From the NCBI GenBank assembly GCA_016490735.1, contig JAEMWC010000194.1, positions 425,001 through 489,000 of the forward strand: a DNA stretch of 64,000 nt. Reading direction: 5' to 3'. Both the position numbers and the translations under genes were made by a program. The notes beneath the pieces were generated by a model. It searched no databases. It was not told the origin of the DNA and saw only the letters and a program-made list of their open reading frames with translations. Origin of the DNA: Pachyseris speciosa. Taxonomy: Eukaryota > Cnidaria > Anthozoa > Scleractinia > Pachyseridae. Below, one piece after another: positions 10,017 through 21,691 of this stretch; positions within the stretch are counted from its first letter, which is position 1, and every line of letters starts with the position of its first letter.

Positions 10017-10788
10017 CAGGCCCGTAGACAGGTTTTTGCGTGGGGAGGTGCGTTTGTAATTGAGCGCCGAAGGTTGGAATTGCAAGCGCCTACGGCGCGA
10101 GACTGTATGAGGGGTCTGGGGGAATGCTCCTACGAGAAATTTTGAAATTTTGTGCGTTTTCTAGGACGTTATATTGAAAACCAGACAGTCAAGATCAAAC
10201 TTAAAACCGTCAATACTTGGTCGAAATGGATTTTGGGCTTAATCGTTGAGTACGGTGTGCCAAGCTCAAGCATTCTTAAATGCTTCTGGGCAAACAAATC
10301 TACCAGTTCGCATTAACGCAAGAGAAAAGAGCCTTCCTTGATGTATGCTGGCTCTGTTGTAAGTGCGGAGTCGTCTTAGAACACTTGCGCTTCTTTCACA
10401 TTCGCAGCTAGTGGCTGGAATTGTGCAACAAATCTTCAAGAGGACGTAAAGATTTGGGTACAAATCCCTCAAGCTGGCTTTTGCAGCGGTATTGGGTCTT
10501 TCCTGTTTTGGCTTCGAGTTGTATCCGAAATAGTCTTCCAAAAAATTGAATAGTATCGACATAGCAGGGGATCACATAGCGGACATAAAATGAAAACGGT
10601 TCAATAAATTGCGTTTAATTTCAAAGTACACATTAAGCGAGTCAGGACGGAAGTACTACAGTTACTTTGCGTTTAACTTTTTTGCAATAACTTTCTTTTT
10701 AATCGCCGGTATCTAGTAAACGGACTTTCGCAGCCCGTGGGGGGTGCATACGCACCCGTCGCACCCCACCCTCCTACCTACGGGCCTG
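10017..10788 (-). mobile_element. Second hAT-type element nested in the first
   Basis: Ends are inverted: CAGGCCCGTAG at 10017 and CTACGGGCCTG to 10788. It interrupts the outer hAT transposase frame. A fragment of 'catt' flanks both sides but a full 8-bp duplication is not readable. It carries its own, differently diverged hATC domain (10266-10562). Polypyrimidine and 'cgcaccccaccctcc' sequence lies at its right end. Confidence 0.65.
10266..10562 (-). pseudogene. hAT transposase C-terminal domain (nested element)
   Basis: A 98-residue frame with LRDLYPNLYVLLKICCTIPA and CECERSASVLRRLRTYNRAS, a second version of the hATC motif (CxxERSxSxLRRLxTY). It belongs to a different hAT family from the outer element because the identity between the two tails is low. 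It lacks the upstream catalytic region and continues out of frame toward 10570. The domain would serve dimerisation in a functional transposase. Confidence 0.8.
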
Positions 10789-11240
10789 CATTATCTCCTG
10801 CATTTCTGAAACAGTCGTGTGCATGTAGCCTAATCCGCGCACACGACGAAAACTCGCCTACATTTTCTCGGCTCGGCTTCCAGAAATCTAGCCGTCGATT
10901 TGGCCGTCAATGCGGGGAGAAGCTTTCTTTATCAGGTGTTTCACTGTAATAGATATTTCCCATACCTCAGAGTATTTGCGTACCTCAGGTTTAACATAGA
11001 AAATATCTATCTCTTCGACAAAAAACGTGGAAACTTCTGAAAAACTGGCTTTGCCCAAATTTCTCTTGCTGCCACCAAAAATCTGAGATCCCCAAAATTT
11101 GGGGGGGAGGGCTGCAGCCCCCCCCAGTCCCCCCGGCCCGTACGCCTATGGTGAGTCATATTAGAAGTCTGCAAAAGTGGATGACAAACAACATAAGCAG
11201 ATCATTCAACCAAAACCAATGGAAAAACATTTTGTGAAGT

Positions 11241-11855
11241 TTGCGTTTTAAATCTGATAAGTCGGAGCATCCAACAACACAAACTGAAAACTCGGGGAAC
11301 AATTCTGAGTCGTCATCTGTGAACGGAAAACAAAACATCAACAGGCCAATGGGTCAGGAAAAGTGCAACCTACTTCGCTTGAGTCCTCTGATTTGTGTCT
11401 TGGTTGGATGTATTTTAACGGTTGTGGGACACGTAGCTTCACAGAGGAGCTGTAGAATTGCTGGTCCAGTTTTAATGGCTATCGGAGGTTTACTAATTCT
11501 GTTTATCACATTTTGGAGCTCAAGGAAAGCACGGTTGTCTGCCGAAATGCATGCAAGATGTGCAGAAGGCGTAAACCATAACGAACCAAATATTGAGCAT
11601 GGACTTTCAGAAGAGGGCTTCAATTTTCAATTAGGCCCAATTCATCAAGTGGATGTTTGGATTTCTTCAGAGCATTTGGGTCCCGAAATTGTCCCTCCTT
11701 CATACGAAGAAGCTGTCAGCGAAACCATTGCGGTACATTGAGAGACGAACTGTGGTGTAGAATGTAAAACACAACAGGGACTCGATTTGAAGAATTTAAC
11801 CGCGTCCTTTGAACCTTAACTTCGAACTGATGAAACTGCAATGATTAACAATTAG
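11241..11855 (+). pseudogene. A2: type-A PPxY membrane protein, broken
   Basis: The frame stays open through both membrane segments and the PPSYEEA motif, with high identity to A1. Three lesions argue against function. The ATG equivalent to the A1 start is gone because a 12-base stretch was lost (CACATTTGAAAATGGAAACT-like sequence is shortened to CACAAACTG). A CGA to TGA change at about 11740 truncates the protein right after VSETIAVH. A further stop follows FEP near 11818. The next in-frame ATG (PMGQEKC, about 11349) would still give both membrane segments and PPxY, so a shortened product cannot be excluded. The host 5' flank was also separated from its upstream part by the hAT at 9575-11150. 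Confidence 0.75.
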
Positions 11856-13190
11856 AAAATCAGTTAGCCACGTTTAAACCACCCTTCGCAGTTTTAGAAA
11901 CACTTTTGCTAAATCATGATGAATTTGACAGAGAGTTTTATAGTGAGGGAAACTGGCTGTTGCGGCGGAGGATCTTTCAGGGGCACTCGATGACAAGTTT
12001 CGGTAGATATCTGTTCGGTGGAGGGTAGTTCGCCTTAGGCTTTTAGCGTTAATTAAAGAGTGCACTCGGATTTTCACATCGTATAACTGAAACGTGACCT
12101 AAAAGGTTCGCAGTGGGGAAATCATAGCCCCTGAGATTTTCGGAGAGATCGTAATATTAATGCTGTTTTTGGCAGTCAAAAACATCTGCTAGCATTATCG
12201 GAAAGAAAACAGTTCCTAAGAAAGTTCCTGGAAAGTTCACATTTTAGGCTGCATTTACTCAAGAAAAGATTTTGCTCCCTAACATTTTCTGGCAATTAAA
12301 ATTACAGCTAAGGAATCCGAACAGATCAAATTCTTCTGCCTAACGAAAACACCACTTAAAACAGACTTCAAATACCATAAGGTACTTAAAAATGCACATT
12401 CCACAGCGTTTAGTTCAGATTTGGCTCGTCAACTTTCGGAAGGGCCCAATTTTTCCGGCTAAAGGACAGCAGTGTTATTAAGGCTTGAAGCGACCACAGT
12501 TTGTTTTAAAATGAAATAGACAAATAGCAAACAGATATCAAACAGATGATCATGGAAAAGGCTTCTGTAACGTGTGCAGAATAAATATTCATGAAGGCAT
12601 AGGCCTGGTGCGATTCCCATCGCTAACTGAGTTATCATGTTAGGTCTAGTTTATTTCCGATGATTATTGATTTCACAGCGAGCCGGCAGAGAATGTTAAT
12701 TTAATTTTTCGTATATTTCAGTTTTGTGTGTGATACATATTCTGTTTGCATGTGTGTTTTTGTGCCAAATGATTTGTAAGGACTCCCGGCACATCTTATT
12801 CAGCATGCACTGCACTTCCGAAGCGCGTGTTAAACACGTGAAATTTCATCACTAAATTGAAATCACACCCTGTTATTTACCTCCTACGTGACCAATATCG
12901 TCGAATCTTGGTATCATGCAAATCTCGAAATGCCTTATTTTCAAACATTTTAGAAACGTTTCAACGCAAGGACGACGCGACGCTCCTGTCAAATTTTACT
13001 GTAAAGGTGTAAAGGCATAACTGGCCATAAATTAGTGGCGTGATTTTCAAGGTGTATTCTCTTTCTTTCCGGCTTTTCTGTAAGGCTTTGCTATGACTTG
13101 AAAACAAGAAACGCTTTGAAAGTTTGAGAGTGAAGCGAGATGGTAAATTTCACGTGTGGTGAATGAATCAAACGATATAATTATTCGGTA
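11856..13190. other. A-gene 3' flank shared with A3
   Basis: Aligns with 28895-30110 downstream of A3 and in part with 6179-6392 and 7918-8640 downstream of A1. Shared landmarks are 'aggacagcagtgttattaa', 'gatcatggaaaa' and 'gtgttaaacacgtgaaattt'. No open frame is conserved between copies, so I read it as UTR or intergenic DNA. Confidence 0.6.
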
Positions 13191-13414
13191 TTTTCACACG
13201 CGCTGAACCGAACCGAGTATAATCTTTCGGATGCACTTAAACCACGCAGCCTCTGCACCTTTTGCTGGTCATGCAAGAAAACATGCTTTCAATAACGCAT
13301 GTGTCACGTTCATTAACGTCAAAATACATTCATTTGAACGAATCTTCGTTCATTTTCGTCGTTTTCAAATTCATTAGCCAACCATTTACCCTTTGGGGTA
13401 TTGTATAGTGCTAA

Positions 13415-13974
13415 TATACAAAACTGCATTAACGCCGTTCTTTAGTAACGAAGCCGAGGGGAAAGAAATTTCAATCATGAAGCAAAAGGGTTTTCACACA
13501 AAATCGGGGTAGAATAATACTTGAAATATGAACCTTTCCAGTCAGATATGATTGTTTTAACTCCCAGTTTAGGTTGAGTTTACAGTACTCAGTGCTGCGT
13601 GAAGTTCTTACTGTTGAGCGCATGCATGCCGGCCAAACTTCGGCACTACAACCGCCCACAAATGTTCCCGGTGGTATATCGCCTTAGGCAAACATATACA
13701 AAACTGCATTAACGCCGTTCTTTAGTAACTAAGCTGAGGGGAAAGAAATTTCAATCATGACGCAAAAGGGTTTTCACACAAAATCGGGGTAGAATAATAC
13801 TTGAAATATGAACCTTTCCAGTCAGATATGATTGTTTTAACTCCCAGTTTAGGTTGAGTTTACAGTACTCAGTGCTGCGTGAAGTTCTTACTGTTGAGCG
13901 CATGCATGCCGGCCAAACTTCGGCACTACAACCGCCCACAAATGTTCCCGGTGGTATCGCCTTAGGCAAACATA
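13415..13974. repeat. Tandem duplication, period 280 bp
   Basis: Copy 1 (13415-13694) and copy 2 (13695-13974) differ by a handful of bases. Both contain 'aacgccgttctttagtaac' and 'cgcccacaaatgttcccggt'. The high identity implies a recent event. The near-identical - strand open frames (62 and 72 codons) simply reflect the duplication. Confidence 0.9.
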
Positions 13975-14077
13975 TTTGCCACTGTTCTAGAAATCCGATA
14001 ATGACATTTTTTTAAAGAACTCTGATAGTACAAACAATTTTTTAGTGACATGTAAGACATGTACTAAGATGAAGGGG

Positions 14078-14390
14078 AGCAGGGTTGGCGTAGTGGTGAG
14101 AGCGCTCGCCTTCCACCAAATGAATGTGGCCCGGGTTCGATTCCCGGACTCGGCGTCATAAGTGGGTTGAGTTTGTTGTTGGTTCTCTACTCTGCTCCGA
14201 GAGGTTTTTCTCCGGGTGTTCCGGTTTTCCCCTCTCCACAAAAACCAACACTTCTAAATTCCAATGCGATCCGGAACGCTCAAACGTTTATTACATGAGC
14301 CCCTGGCTCGGGAGAATGGGCAACCACTCCTCACGTTATCGAGCTTAAATAATTGATTTGATTTTATTTGATTTTGATTTGATTTGATGA
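14078..14390 (+). mobile_element. tRNA-derived SINE
   Basis: The head (14082-14154) folds like a tRNA with A-box-like TGGCGTAGTGG (about 14086) and perfect B box GGTTCGATTCC (14134-14144). The anticodon-loop position reads CTTCCACC, reminiscent of tRNA-Gly. A body with 'ctctgctccgagaggttttt' follows and the tail is (GATTT)n-like at about 14351-14390. It is not a functional tRNA gene because the body and tail are SINE-like. Confidence 0.8.
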
Positions 14391-15187
14391 TGTGTCTGTA
14401 GCGTCCGACTTAAAAAGTTTTGCTTTATTGAAATTTTATTATCCGCTTACTAAAAAGCGGCGTTAATGTTTGTATATCAGCCCTATAGAATGCCCCATAG
14501 TGTAAATGGCTGCCTATACGTGTTAATCTTTATGTTTATGAATATGCAAAAATTTGTAAACAACCAGAAAATGAATGACGATTCGTTCAAATGAATGTAG
14601 TTTGACGTTAACGAACCTGATCCGGTCTGCGTTATTAGTTAAAAGTAAATTTTCATGTAACGACCAGCAAAAGGTGTACATGCCATCTAATTAACTTCAC
14701 TCTTATCACCTATATATGGACTATGTGTCCCCTCTCGACATATAGATCCTAGCAGCATAGCAGGATATTGTCATGCGGAATCTAGTTTAACGGACAAATC
14801 GCCCACGACTCTCCTGTAGCCGCTCAGTTGTTACTGGAGCTGCGAACTCGTAATTGGAAGTTCAACTGAAGCTGCAAATTGCGAGAATCACGGTAGGCTC
14901 GTGAGTCGACGAAAACAGAGACTGAATAATTTTTTTCCCGCTCTTTAATCCCTCCTCGTTAAAATGTATTAATTAGGACACTTCCACTGGCGAAAAAAGA
15001 ACAATGCTTACGTAACTTTTGAGGTAAATATTAGTGCATTCCACGTTTACGTTTCTCCTTTACTCTTTGTTAATCCCACCGGTTTACAACCAATATGTTT
15101 AAAATACTCAGGAGATCTAAAAACTTCAGTTTTGAAAAGCTGGGAATCAGCCCTATAAAATGCCCCATAGTGTAAATGGTTGCTTAT

Positions 15188-16174
15188 CAGGAGTACCCAA
15201 CGACCTTTTCTGAGAATTGTTATCGTACGATGTACTAAACACTAGCTGAGTGTCCCCCTGCCAATCTTCGTTAATATTTAACTTTCCTGGGAAAAAAATA
15301 ACCGCTCTTCAATGCCAGCGAGCAAAACTTTTGAGAAATAAAAATCCCAGCCAGCTACGAGCGTGTCGTTTCTCAACGAGCCAGCAAAGTTGAAAGTGCC
15401 ACAAAACACGAAATGCCAGCCAGCACGGATGGAATCTTTCCAGTTTGCCAGCCAGCAGTCGCGTAAGGAAGAAAAATACCCAGCCAGCTAAGTATTGATT
15501 TTAACTTAATTTTTGGGCAAAATATGTCAAATGGTTTATTTCGGACATCAGATCGTTCCCAAGACGGGCAGTAGGCTTCTATCTGTATCCCGTGTTGTTT
15601 ACTTTTAGTTTTTTCCCCGAAGTCCTATCTTCTCGCAGATAAAAATCCACCAAAATAAGAAGCCAACTGACAGCATATGGTATTCAATAAGTTGAGACTT
15701 TTGAAAGTTGCGTTACGAGCCCAAGATATTAAAAAGTTTGTTTTTCATTAACTTTATTTTCAATCTCACGCAGATAAAAGTGCGCCCTTAGTACTCTCAG
15801 CCAGCATGAAAACTGAAATAAGACAACTGCCAGAAATGACGTGTTTTGATTTCTGTCAGCCAGTAAGACTCAGAGGCGCCACGCAGCTCTCGGAACAGTT
15901 CACAGGATTGGCTGAGAAAACAATAAACAAACAACAGAAACAATGGACCCTAGCCCTGAAATAATGGAACTGCGTGGTAATAAGAACCAATGAAATAAGA
16001 GGTTACTGAGAGGTGCGTGGCATCTGGAGACTCATAACGGACACAAATGCTAGCAAGATTTCGTTAAAATAACACTGCCAGCAAGATTTTTATTTCAGCA
16101 AACATTTTGCCAGCCAGCCCAAAATCGGCCTGCAGAGCGGTTATTTTGCAGATCGGCTCCATCGAGCACTCCTG
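15188..16174 (+). mobile_element. CAGGAGT-ended element, copy 1, GCTTAT target duplication
   Basis: GCTTAT flanks both sides (15182-15187, 16175-16180). Ends are CAGGAGTACC and GAGCACTCCTG. The interior is marked by repeated 'ccagccagc' and 'aaaaatcccagccagc' words. The same element lies in reverse orientation at 30415-31227. No coding capacity. A 155-bp MITE is nested at 15873-16027. Confidence 0.8.
15873..16027. mobile_element. 155-bp MITE nested in the CAGGAGT element
   Basis: AGACTCA flanks both sides (15866-15872, 16028-16034). The sister element at 30415-31227 lacks this block. Ends GAGGCGCCACGCAGCTCTC and GAGAGGTGCGTGGCATCTGG are imperfect inverted copies. A second copy lies at 46615-46767. 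Confidence 0.8.
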
Positions 16175-16839
16175 GCTTATACGTGTTAACGCTATGTTTA
16201 TGAATATGCAAAAATTTGTAAACAACGTAAATGAATGACGATTCGTTCAAATGAATGGAGTTTGACGTTAATGAACCAGATCCGGTCTGCGTTATTAAAA
16301 GTAAATTTTCACGTAACGACCAGCAAAAGGTGTACATACCACCTAACTTCACTCTTATCACCTATATCATGATGGACTACTGATGCCCCCTCTCGACATA
16401 TAGATCCTAGCAGCATTGCAGGACATTGTCATGCCGCGGGAATCTAGTTTAATGACAAATCGCCCACGACTCTCCTGCAGCCGCACAGTGATTACTGGAG
16501 CTGCGAACTGGTAATTGGAAGGTCAACTAAAGCTGCATATTGCGAGAATCACGGGAGGCTCGAGCTGACGAAAACAGAGACTAAATAAATTGTTTGTCCC
16601 TCTCTCTAGTCCCTCCTCGTTTTCAGCGATGATTTGTTAAAACTTATTAATTAGGACACTTCCACTGGCGCAAAAAGAACAATGCTTATGTAACTTTTGA
16701 GGTAAATATTAGTGCATGCCACGTTTACGTTTCTCCTTTACTCTTTGTTAATCCCAACCGGTTTACAACCAATATGTTTAACATACTCAGGAGATCTGAA
16801 ATCTTCAGTTTTGAAAACTGCTGCCGGGGACAAGTGGAC

Positions 16840-17957
16840 CGTGGCGGAAGGTTCGCGATTTGAAACTTCAAGCTTCTATTCTCTTCATTTCCACGATCTT
16901 CCACTGTCTGATTTCGATTCGTGCTCGTTTAAAGGGTTAATTTATCGCGATACTATTACCGTCAGCGTATAAATTGACCGGAGACAAACTTTTATAAAAA
17001 TGGATCGCACGAATTTAAGTTCTGTTCACTTCTTCGTTTCCGGCATTAGATGCCTCGCGCCAGTAGTTCGAATCTCCTCATAATCCCTTGATATTTGATG
17101 CAAACCGAGAGACAACAGACTTAACAAAAGTCCATATCTATAACGACCAGTTTATTATATTTTAAAAGAGCGTGAATATAAAATAAGTGATCCTAATGCA
17201 TTAATAATACCTTCAAACTAAGAGATTATTTAGTACACGCGATGATGTCAGTGTTATAGTTACGTTCTTTGTAACAAACACAATAGGTGGGTAATTTTTC
17301 CGCCCTCGAAAATGAAAAACAACAATATTAGATTTAAATTTATACACAACGTGGCATGGGTTGTTAATCGGTACTTTCGTTTTCGTATTTCGGCTATGGC
17401 CAGCCTGCTTCGCTGGTGAAATCCAACTGCTCAGTGATCGCTGATCGAGATACAGTGTATATCCCATTATCCAGCAGTTACAATTTAAAAATTCAGTTTG
17501 ATGACGCTTGTCCGGATATTTTCCCAGAGTTTATTTAATTTTCATTTCGTTAAATCGAAGTACTTAACTTTGCTGTATCACTCGGTAGCTGCTCTAACTG
17601 ATTCGCAGAACGAAGAATGATGTAGAATACTCATCGCTATAGTTCCCTTGCGCACACGTTTATAAATTTGTTTGATTGCGCTAACCCGGTTTTGCCGGCT
17701 AGTGGCCGGCCCATCGTAGGTCATCCAGAGCTTCCCAGTTCAGTTCTTCCTTCCTGATATACCATCTTCCTCTCTTTAACACCAATATTCTTGATATTCG
17801 TTGGGGTACTGCGATGCACTACATACATAGCTAATTTGAGAAAGTCATGCACGTGATGAGGAAACCAAACAACCGTCAAGAAGGATGAGAAAGTTTAGTT
17901 TCGAACTAGGAATTCTCTAATACTTGGAAGAGAATTACAGAAAGCGCATTAAAAACA
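16840..17957. other. B1 3' flank, conserved between units
   Basis: Aligns with 32100-33212 and 39650-40718. Conserved small open frames on the - strand (for example 17213-17467) change frame between units through a T-run length difference near 17295, so I treat this as non-coding 3' flank or UTR. Confidence 0.65.
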
Positions 17958-18530
17958 TTAAGAATTTTGTTCCACTGACTGAGATTCCACACCATGCCTA
18001 TCCTCATACGAGGGAGGTTCACTGGACAGATTGTTCGTATTTTCTTCCTCCTCATGCAAACTATCTTTACTGTCACTGGTAGCTTCTTCGTATGATGGAG
18101 GCACAATTTCTGGCGGACTTACTGTTTCTGGAGGAATCCAAACTTCAACGTGATGTATGGGTCCTAACTGATAGCTGGGCTCCTTTGGAACTGTTTCACC
18201 AACATAGCCAGCCGTATCGACCTCACAACTGGGACTTGTTCCTTCACTTTGAGGCGCCCGATCTTCCTTTGAACTCCAAATTGTCATGAAAACAAGCACT
18301 AGACCACCTAGACACATAACAACCGGACCAACGATCTTACAAATCGTTATCGAAGCTGTGTGACCAGCTACCGTTAAAATTGAACCAAGAAGGACACAAA
18401 TAAGAGGAGATAAGCGAAGAAGTCGACAACGCGGCTGTCGCCTGGCTTGTGCTTGTGCGTTCATCTTTTGTTTCCTTGTAACGGTAAATGTTGTGTTCGA
18501 ATTTTCCTCTATGCTCTGAGCTTGCATCAT
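17958..18530 (-). CDS. B1: two-pass membrane protein with two PPxY motifs
   Basis: 190 aa from ATG 18530 (MMQAQSIEENSN). Start chosen because the frame upstream has no ATG and all three B copies share an ATG here, after a conserved 'cctcacgctaca' leader; a TTATAA word lies about 55 bp upstream. Layout: Ser/Thr/Asn-rich N-terminus (1-34), membrane segment 1 (about 41-57, SPLICVLLGSILTVAG), membrane segment 2 (about 66-85, IVGPVVMCLGGLVLVFMTIW), then a long acidic tail with GPIHHVEVWI, PPSYEEA (144-150) and a second PPSY (172-175) lacking in A1. PPxY pairs are typical ligands for tandem WW domains. I cannot name the family. It faces A2 convergently. It differs from B2 and B3 at a few sites, including RQP inserted before CRLLRL. 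Single exon, no disruption. Confidence 0.85.
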   Translation of the reverse strand: MMQAQSIEENSNTTFTVTRKQKMNAQAQARRQPRCRLLRLSPLICVLLGSILTVAGHTASITICKIVGPVVMCLGGLVLVFMTIWSSKEDRAPQSEGTSPSCEVDTAGYVGETVPKEPSYQLGPIHHVEVWIPPETVSPPEIVPPSYEEATSDSKDSLHEEEENTNNLSSEPPSYEDRHGVESQSVEQNS

Positions 18531-18599
18531 TGTAGCGTGAGGTAAAAAGTGTTCCTGACTTGTCGTCACAAAGAGAGTTATAACACAATTAGGACTCAA

Positions 18600-19731
18600 T
18601 GTTCCGTGTTGATCAGTATTGGCCTGTTAGGCTGATTCCCAGAACATTCTCTAACAAATGTCCATAGTGATGAGAAAAGATGTAAAGTAAATTAAGGTTA
18701 CGATTGAAGAAATTCTAATGAAAAATTTAGTTAACTTATCTTACCGATAACTATGCGATCATCGCGCGGTGACAAATTAAAAAATAAGCAAACTAATTAT
18801 AATACGACTACGCTATATATGCATGAATTTCGTTCCACGAGGGGGCAAAAACATATGTTGCGATTAGATATATATCTTCTTGACTTCTGGTGGTTATGTT
18901 TTGGGGAACCTGTTTTTTAGAAAACTAATTATATAGAGACAGTTTTGAGGTGAAATACGTATTTAATCAAAACGAACATATATTGACCAGCGCCAAAAAA
19001 ACTTCCTTTCTTCCTGTGCAAAAAACATTGCGGTTTCGCGCATGGAATCTTATTAAAAGCTCACGTATCGTAGCGATGACCTTTCCACGCACTGTTTTCA
19101 ATGCCGTCTGTGGTCAGTGCAAAGTCATCGCTTTGCATCAAGTCTTATAAAAACTGGCCGTTACGCAGACATTGACTTTACGTAGATGCAAAGCAAAACC
19201 AATACTGATGACAAAATATAGACCAAAAACGATGTCATCTTCCTTGATGAGTTATCGGCGCTGATACAGTGGCTACCGGTTATTTCATTAAAACACTTAT
19301 CACCACGTTAACATGATTGCGAGGAAGGATCTTGCCAATTGTCATTCCGCTAAATTTGTTTAAATCTGGCCTCAAATAACATACTCTGAAATGAAGAATG
19401 GCAGACTCAAATAAGATTTGAATGCATATTTTGTGTTATAACTGAACGCATGATTACCTGCCATTGTAAACATAGAATCTCAAAGTCTTGGTGACAAATT
19501 AGCCGTTGACGGCGTTGGACCATGCTGACGTAAATTCAACTTGCCACCACAAATAGAAAATAACTTCTTGCATCTCCGAAACCTCCACTCGTCTTATCAA
19601 ACATCGAAATTGAGCTGAGTTTCTGTAGCAATGCTATCAAAGTTGTTTCTTTTTTGGGGGGAGGGGGGGGGGGGGAAGAAGCGGGGCGTGCCTTTTCAAA
19701 ACATTTCGATTGACTTACTTTACAAAGTAAA
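18600..19731. other. B1 5' flank and unit 2 spacer
   Basis: Aligns with 33850-34890 and 41360-42490. Contains likely promoter sequence of B1 but no element I can name. A G-run (19655-19676) sits just before the Kolobok-like insertion. A 66-codon frame at 18950 is not conserved. Confidence 0.6.
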
Positions 19732-20040
19732 TTAAAGGTCAAATGAACCAAAATTTCAAAGTTTTTTTCTTAAGTCAATTTTTATTGAATTTTGTAGCTT
19801 AAGTAAGAAATAAACATATTCTGGAGTTTCAGAGTGATCGGGTATTGCATCCCAGAGATATTGGCTGCTGAAAAGTGCTTCGTTTTGGCTGTGATATTCG
19901 TAGAGCGGTCGGGTCAATTGTCGGGAATTTGTCGGAATTAACAGTAGTGACGTCACTATTGGCGAGCTGAAAAATTGCGGGAACATTAAAAACTACAAGT
20001 GAGTCTTGAAATTAGTGTCGTTTTTTTAGCGGAAAGCACT

Positions 20041-20392
20041 GTGTTTTGTGCTGCAATAAACTGCAGCAACAATTCCAAGTGTAAAGTAAGTACTTTCAAG
20101 TTTTCACATGACCCAAAACTACGGGGAAATGGCTCATAAGACTGAAGAGGGAATCGCTTGTGCAGACCATTTTACATTTCACACCACACATCTTCAAACA
20201 AAATCTCGTGGCAAGGAGTTCGCTAGTTCCAGCTTTCAAGCCACGAAGACTGACTTGAAAGAGGATGCCGTACCAACTTTTTTAAAGAATAAAAACGTGG
20301 AATCCAAAACAAAAATCGGCCAGAAAAGAAGCAACACCGACAACAATTCTAGACCGCCGAATAACGGGACGACTTCAAGCGGCAATTCCTAA
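20041..20392 (+). pseudogene. THAP-type zinc-finger domain of the Kolobok-like element, frameshifted
   Basis: The frame at 20041 reads VFCAAINCSNNSKC and FKFSHDPKLRG. Shifting by one base gives KWLIRLKRE, and the next frame gives GIACADHFT and later DLKEDAVPTFLK. Together these are the C-x4-C, the conserved Pro and Trp, the C-x2-HF and the AVPTF signature of the THAP zinc finger (C2CH), a DNA-binding domain found in P, Kolobok and related transposases. At least two frameshifts (near 20123 and 20150) separate the pieces, and no catalytic domain follows. I infer that it was the N-terminal DNA-binding domain of this element's transposase; host THAP genes are an alternative but the position 300 bp from the terminal repeat favours the element. 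Confidence 0.7.
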
Positions 20393-21691
20393 TGTATTCG
20401 CTCAGCGTTTGCAAAACGGCAGAAAGTTAGCAGTAGGCATTTTCCATCTTGTTTCAAATAGCTGGAAGTAGAGTGATCCTTTTGCTCTCTCTGATAATTA
20501 GATCTTATATTAAGTTTGCTGGGATGTGAAGAGCTGAGACGTCCGTTCAAACCATTGACATCCTTATCAGTGGCGTACAAATCGAATTTACGTAATGAAC
20601 AGGAGCCGTAAATATATTTGGCCAGAGCCTTTCACTTGGCATCCTTTTGGAAAAGTAAGCGCTTGTTAACATTCAAGGAGGATGATCTTAGTGGTTGGAT
20701 AATAATATCCTAGAAAGCGGAGTAACTGAGCGTCCTCTTCACACGGCAACCTGGACGGGAGTTTGACCTCACGGGAACAAGTTGTCTCAGATTTATAAGC
20801 CGAAAGCCAGGCAATTGCTCCAAATTGAAAATTAATTATGTCGCCTTAGCTTGCGATATATCGGCAAGCAGAACTTCAATTCAACTTGTTCAAAACTGGT
20901 AATGCGAGATAAAAGAACATCGCGAGTATTTTCAAAACAAAGCCGTCTGTTTGCATATCGGACGTGCTTAAAAAGCAGGTGCTCTGTAATGTGATACTTA
21001 AGTTATAGTGCTAACATCGCAAACACCTCCATTGCGAGATATGGAAACTCATGGTTTTTTTTTTAAGAAATTAAACAAACCTTTGTCCATCCATCCATTT
21101 TTGTGCATTGACATTTGTGGTCAGTTACTCGAGCGTTCTCGTCGCTAGTGTTTACGTTACTGAATAATCAAGGTGAATCAGTTTTTATAGTTTTATTCGC
21201 CCGCGCATGTGGCAATTTCGCTCGAATCGAATCAGGATGCAACGTTCTTGTTTTATTTACAAACATTTGGTTATTTCGTAGGTCGCAAGTACATAAACTT
21301 AATAAAATGTGTTCCCTCTACTTTTTTGGCTGTTTATTTATGCACGGTTTTTTGTTCCTGTTTACTACAACTTCGTTGTCGCTCCACATGTATTTCTAGT
21401 CCTTCCGATGTTACTTTCAGTTTATGGTGCGTCTTTTTACCAAGTGTTGCTGAGTTTGAGGTGTGTTTTATAGCCGAGTGCACCTTATAACCGAAAAACT
21501 ATGGTACTTTCACGTGGAAAGCTCTCTCTTAATTTTTCTTTTTTATTTATTTTATTTAATTTTTTTTTTTTTTACCAAAAACAAGATGACAGCTTCTCAT
21601 GTATCCAATAGGTGTATTGCCTTTTGGCAACATATCTGTATGTACTGACAGAAAAGAGTAAAAACGTACTCAATCTATATATAATACCATA

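Larger units (their letters stand above)
9575..11150 (-). mobile_element. hAT-type DNA transposon, decayed, with 8-bp target duplication
   Basis: GTGAGTCA occurs at 9567-9574 and again at 11151-11158, an 8-bp duplication typical of hAT. In A1 the equivalent host DNA is uninterrupted. Ends are related: left CATACTTGTAGGCGTGCGGG, right (reverse complement) CATAGGCGTACGGG. It contains a C-terminal hAT dimerisation domain on the - strand at 9808-10014 and is itself split by a second element at 10017-10788. Confidence 0.8.
13250..14700. repeat. Inverted repeat pair enclosing a tandem duplication and a SINE
   Basis: Left arm (about 13255-13450) with 'ccttttgctggtc' and 'cattcatttgaacgaatc' pairs with the right arm (about 14455-14680) with 'gattcgttcaaatgaatg' and 'gaccagcaaaagg'. 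Further copies of the same arm sequence occur at 16180-16335 and 30140-30300. It may be a transposon with long inverted ends. A - strand open frame over it is not conserved. Confidence 0.6.
14478..16830. repeat. Direct duplication of about 670 bp inside unit 2
   Basis: 'atcagccctata(g/a)aatgcccc' begins both copies (14478 and 15150), and both run through 'gatcctagcagcat' and 'accaatatgttta'. The second copy was later split by a 987-bp insertion at 15188-16174. Unit 3 has a single copy (30130-31400). Confidence 0.75.

Noticed and set aside
14082..14154. tRNA-Gly gene
   Set aside because: A tRNA-like head with A and B boxes is present, but it is followed by a SINE body and tail, and pairing of the acceptor stem is imperfect.
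18092..18289. + strand frame MMEAQFLADLLFLEESKLQR opposite the B genes (also 33347)
   Set aside because: Antisense shadow of the conserved tail of B1 and B2.
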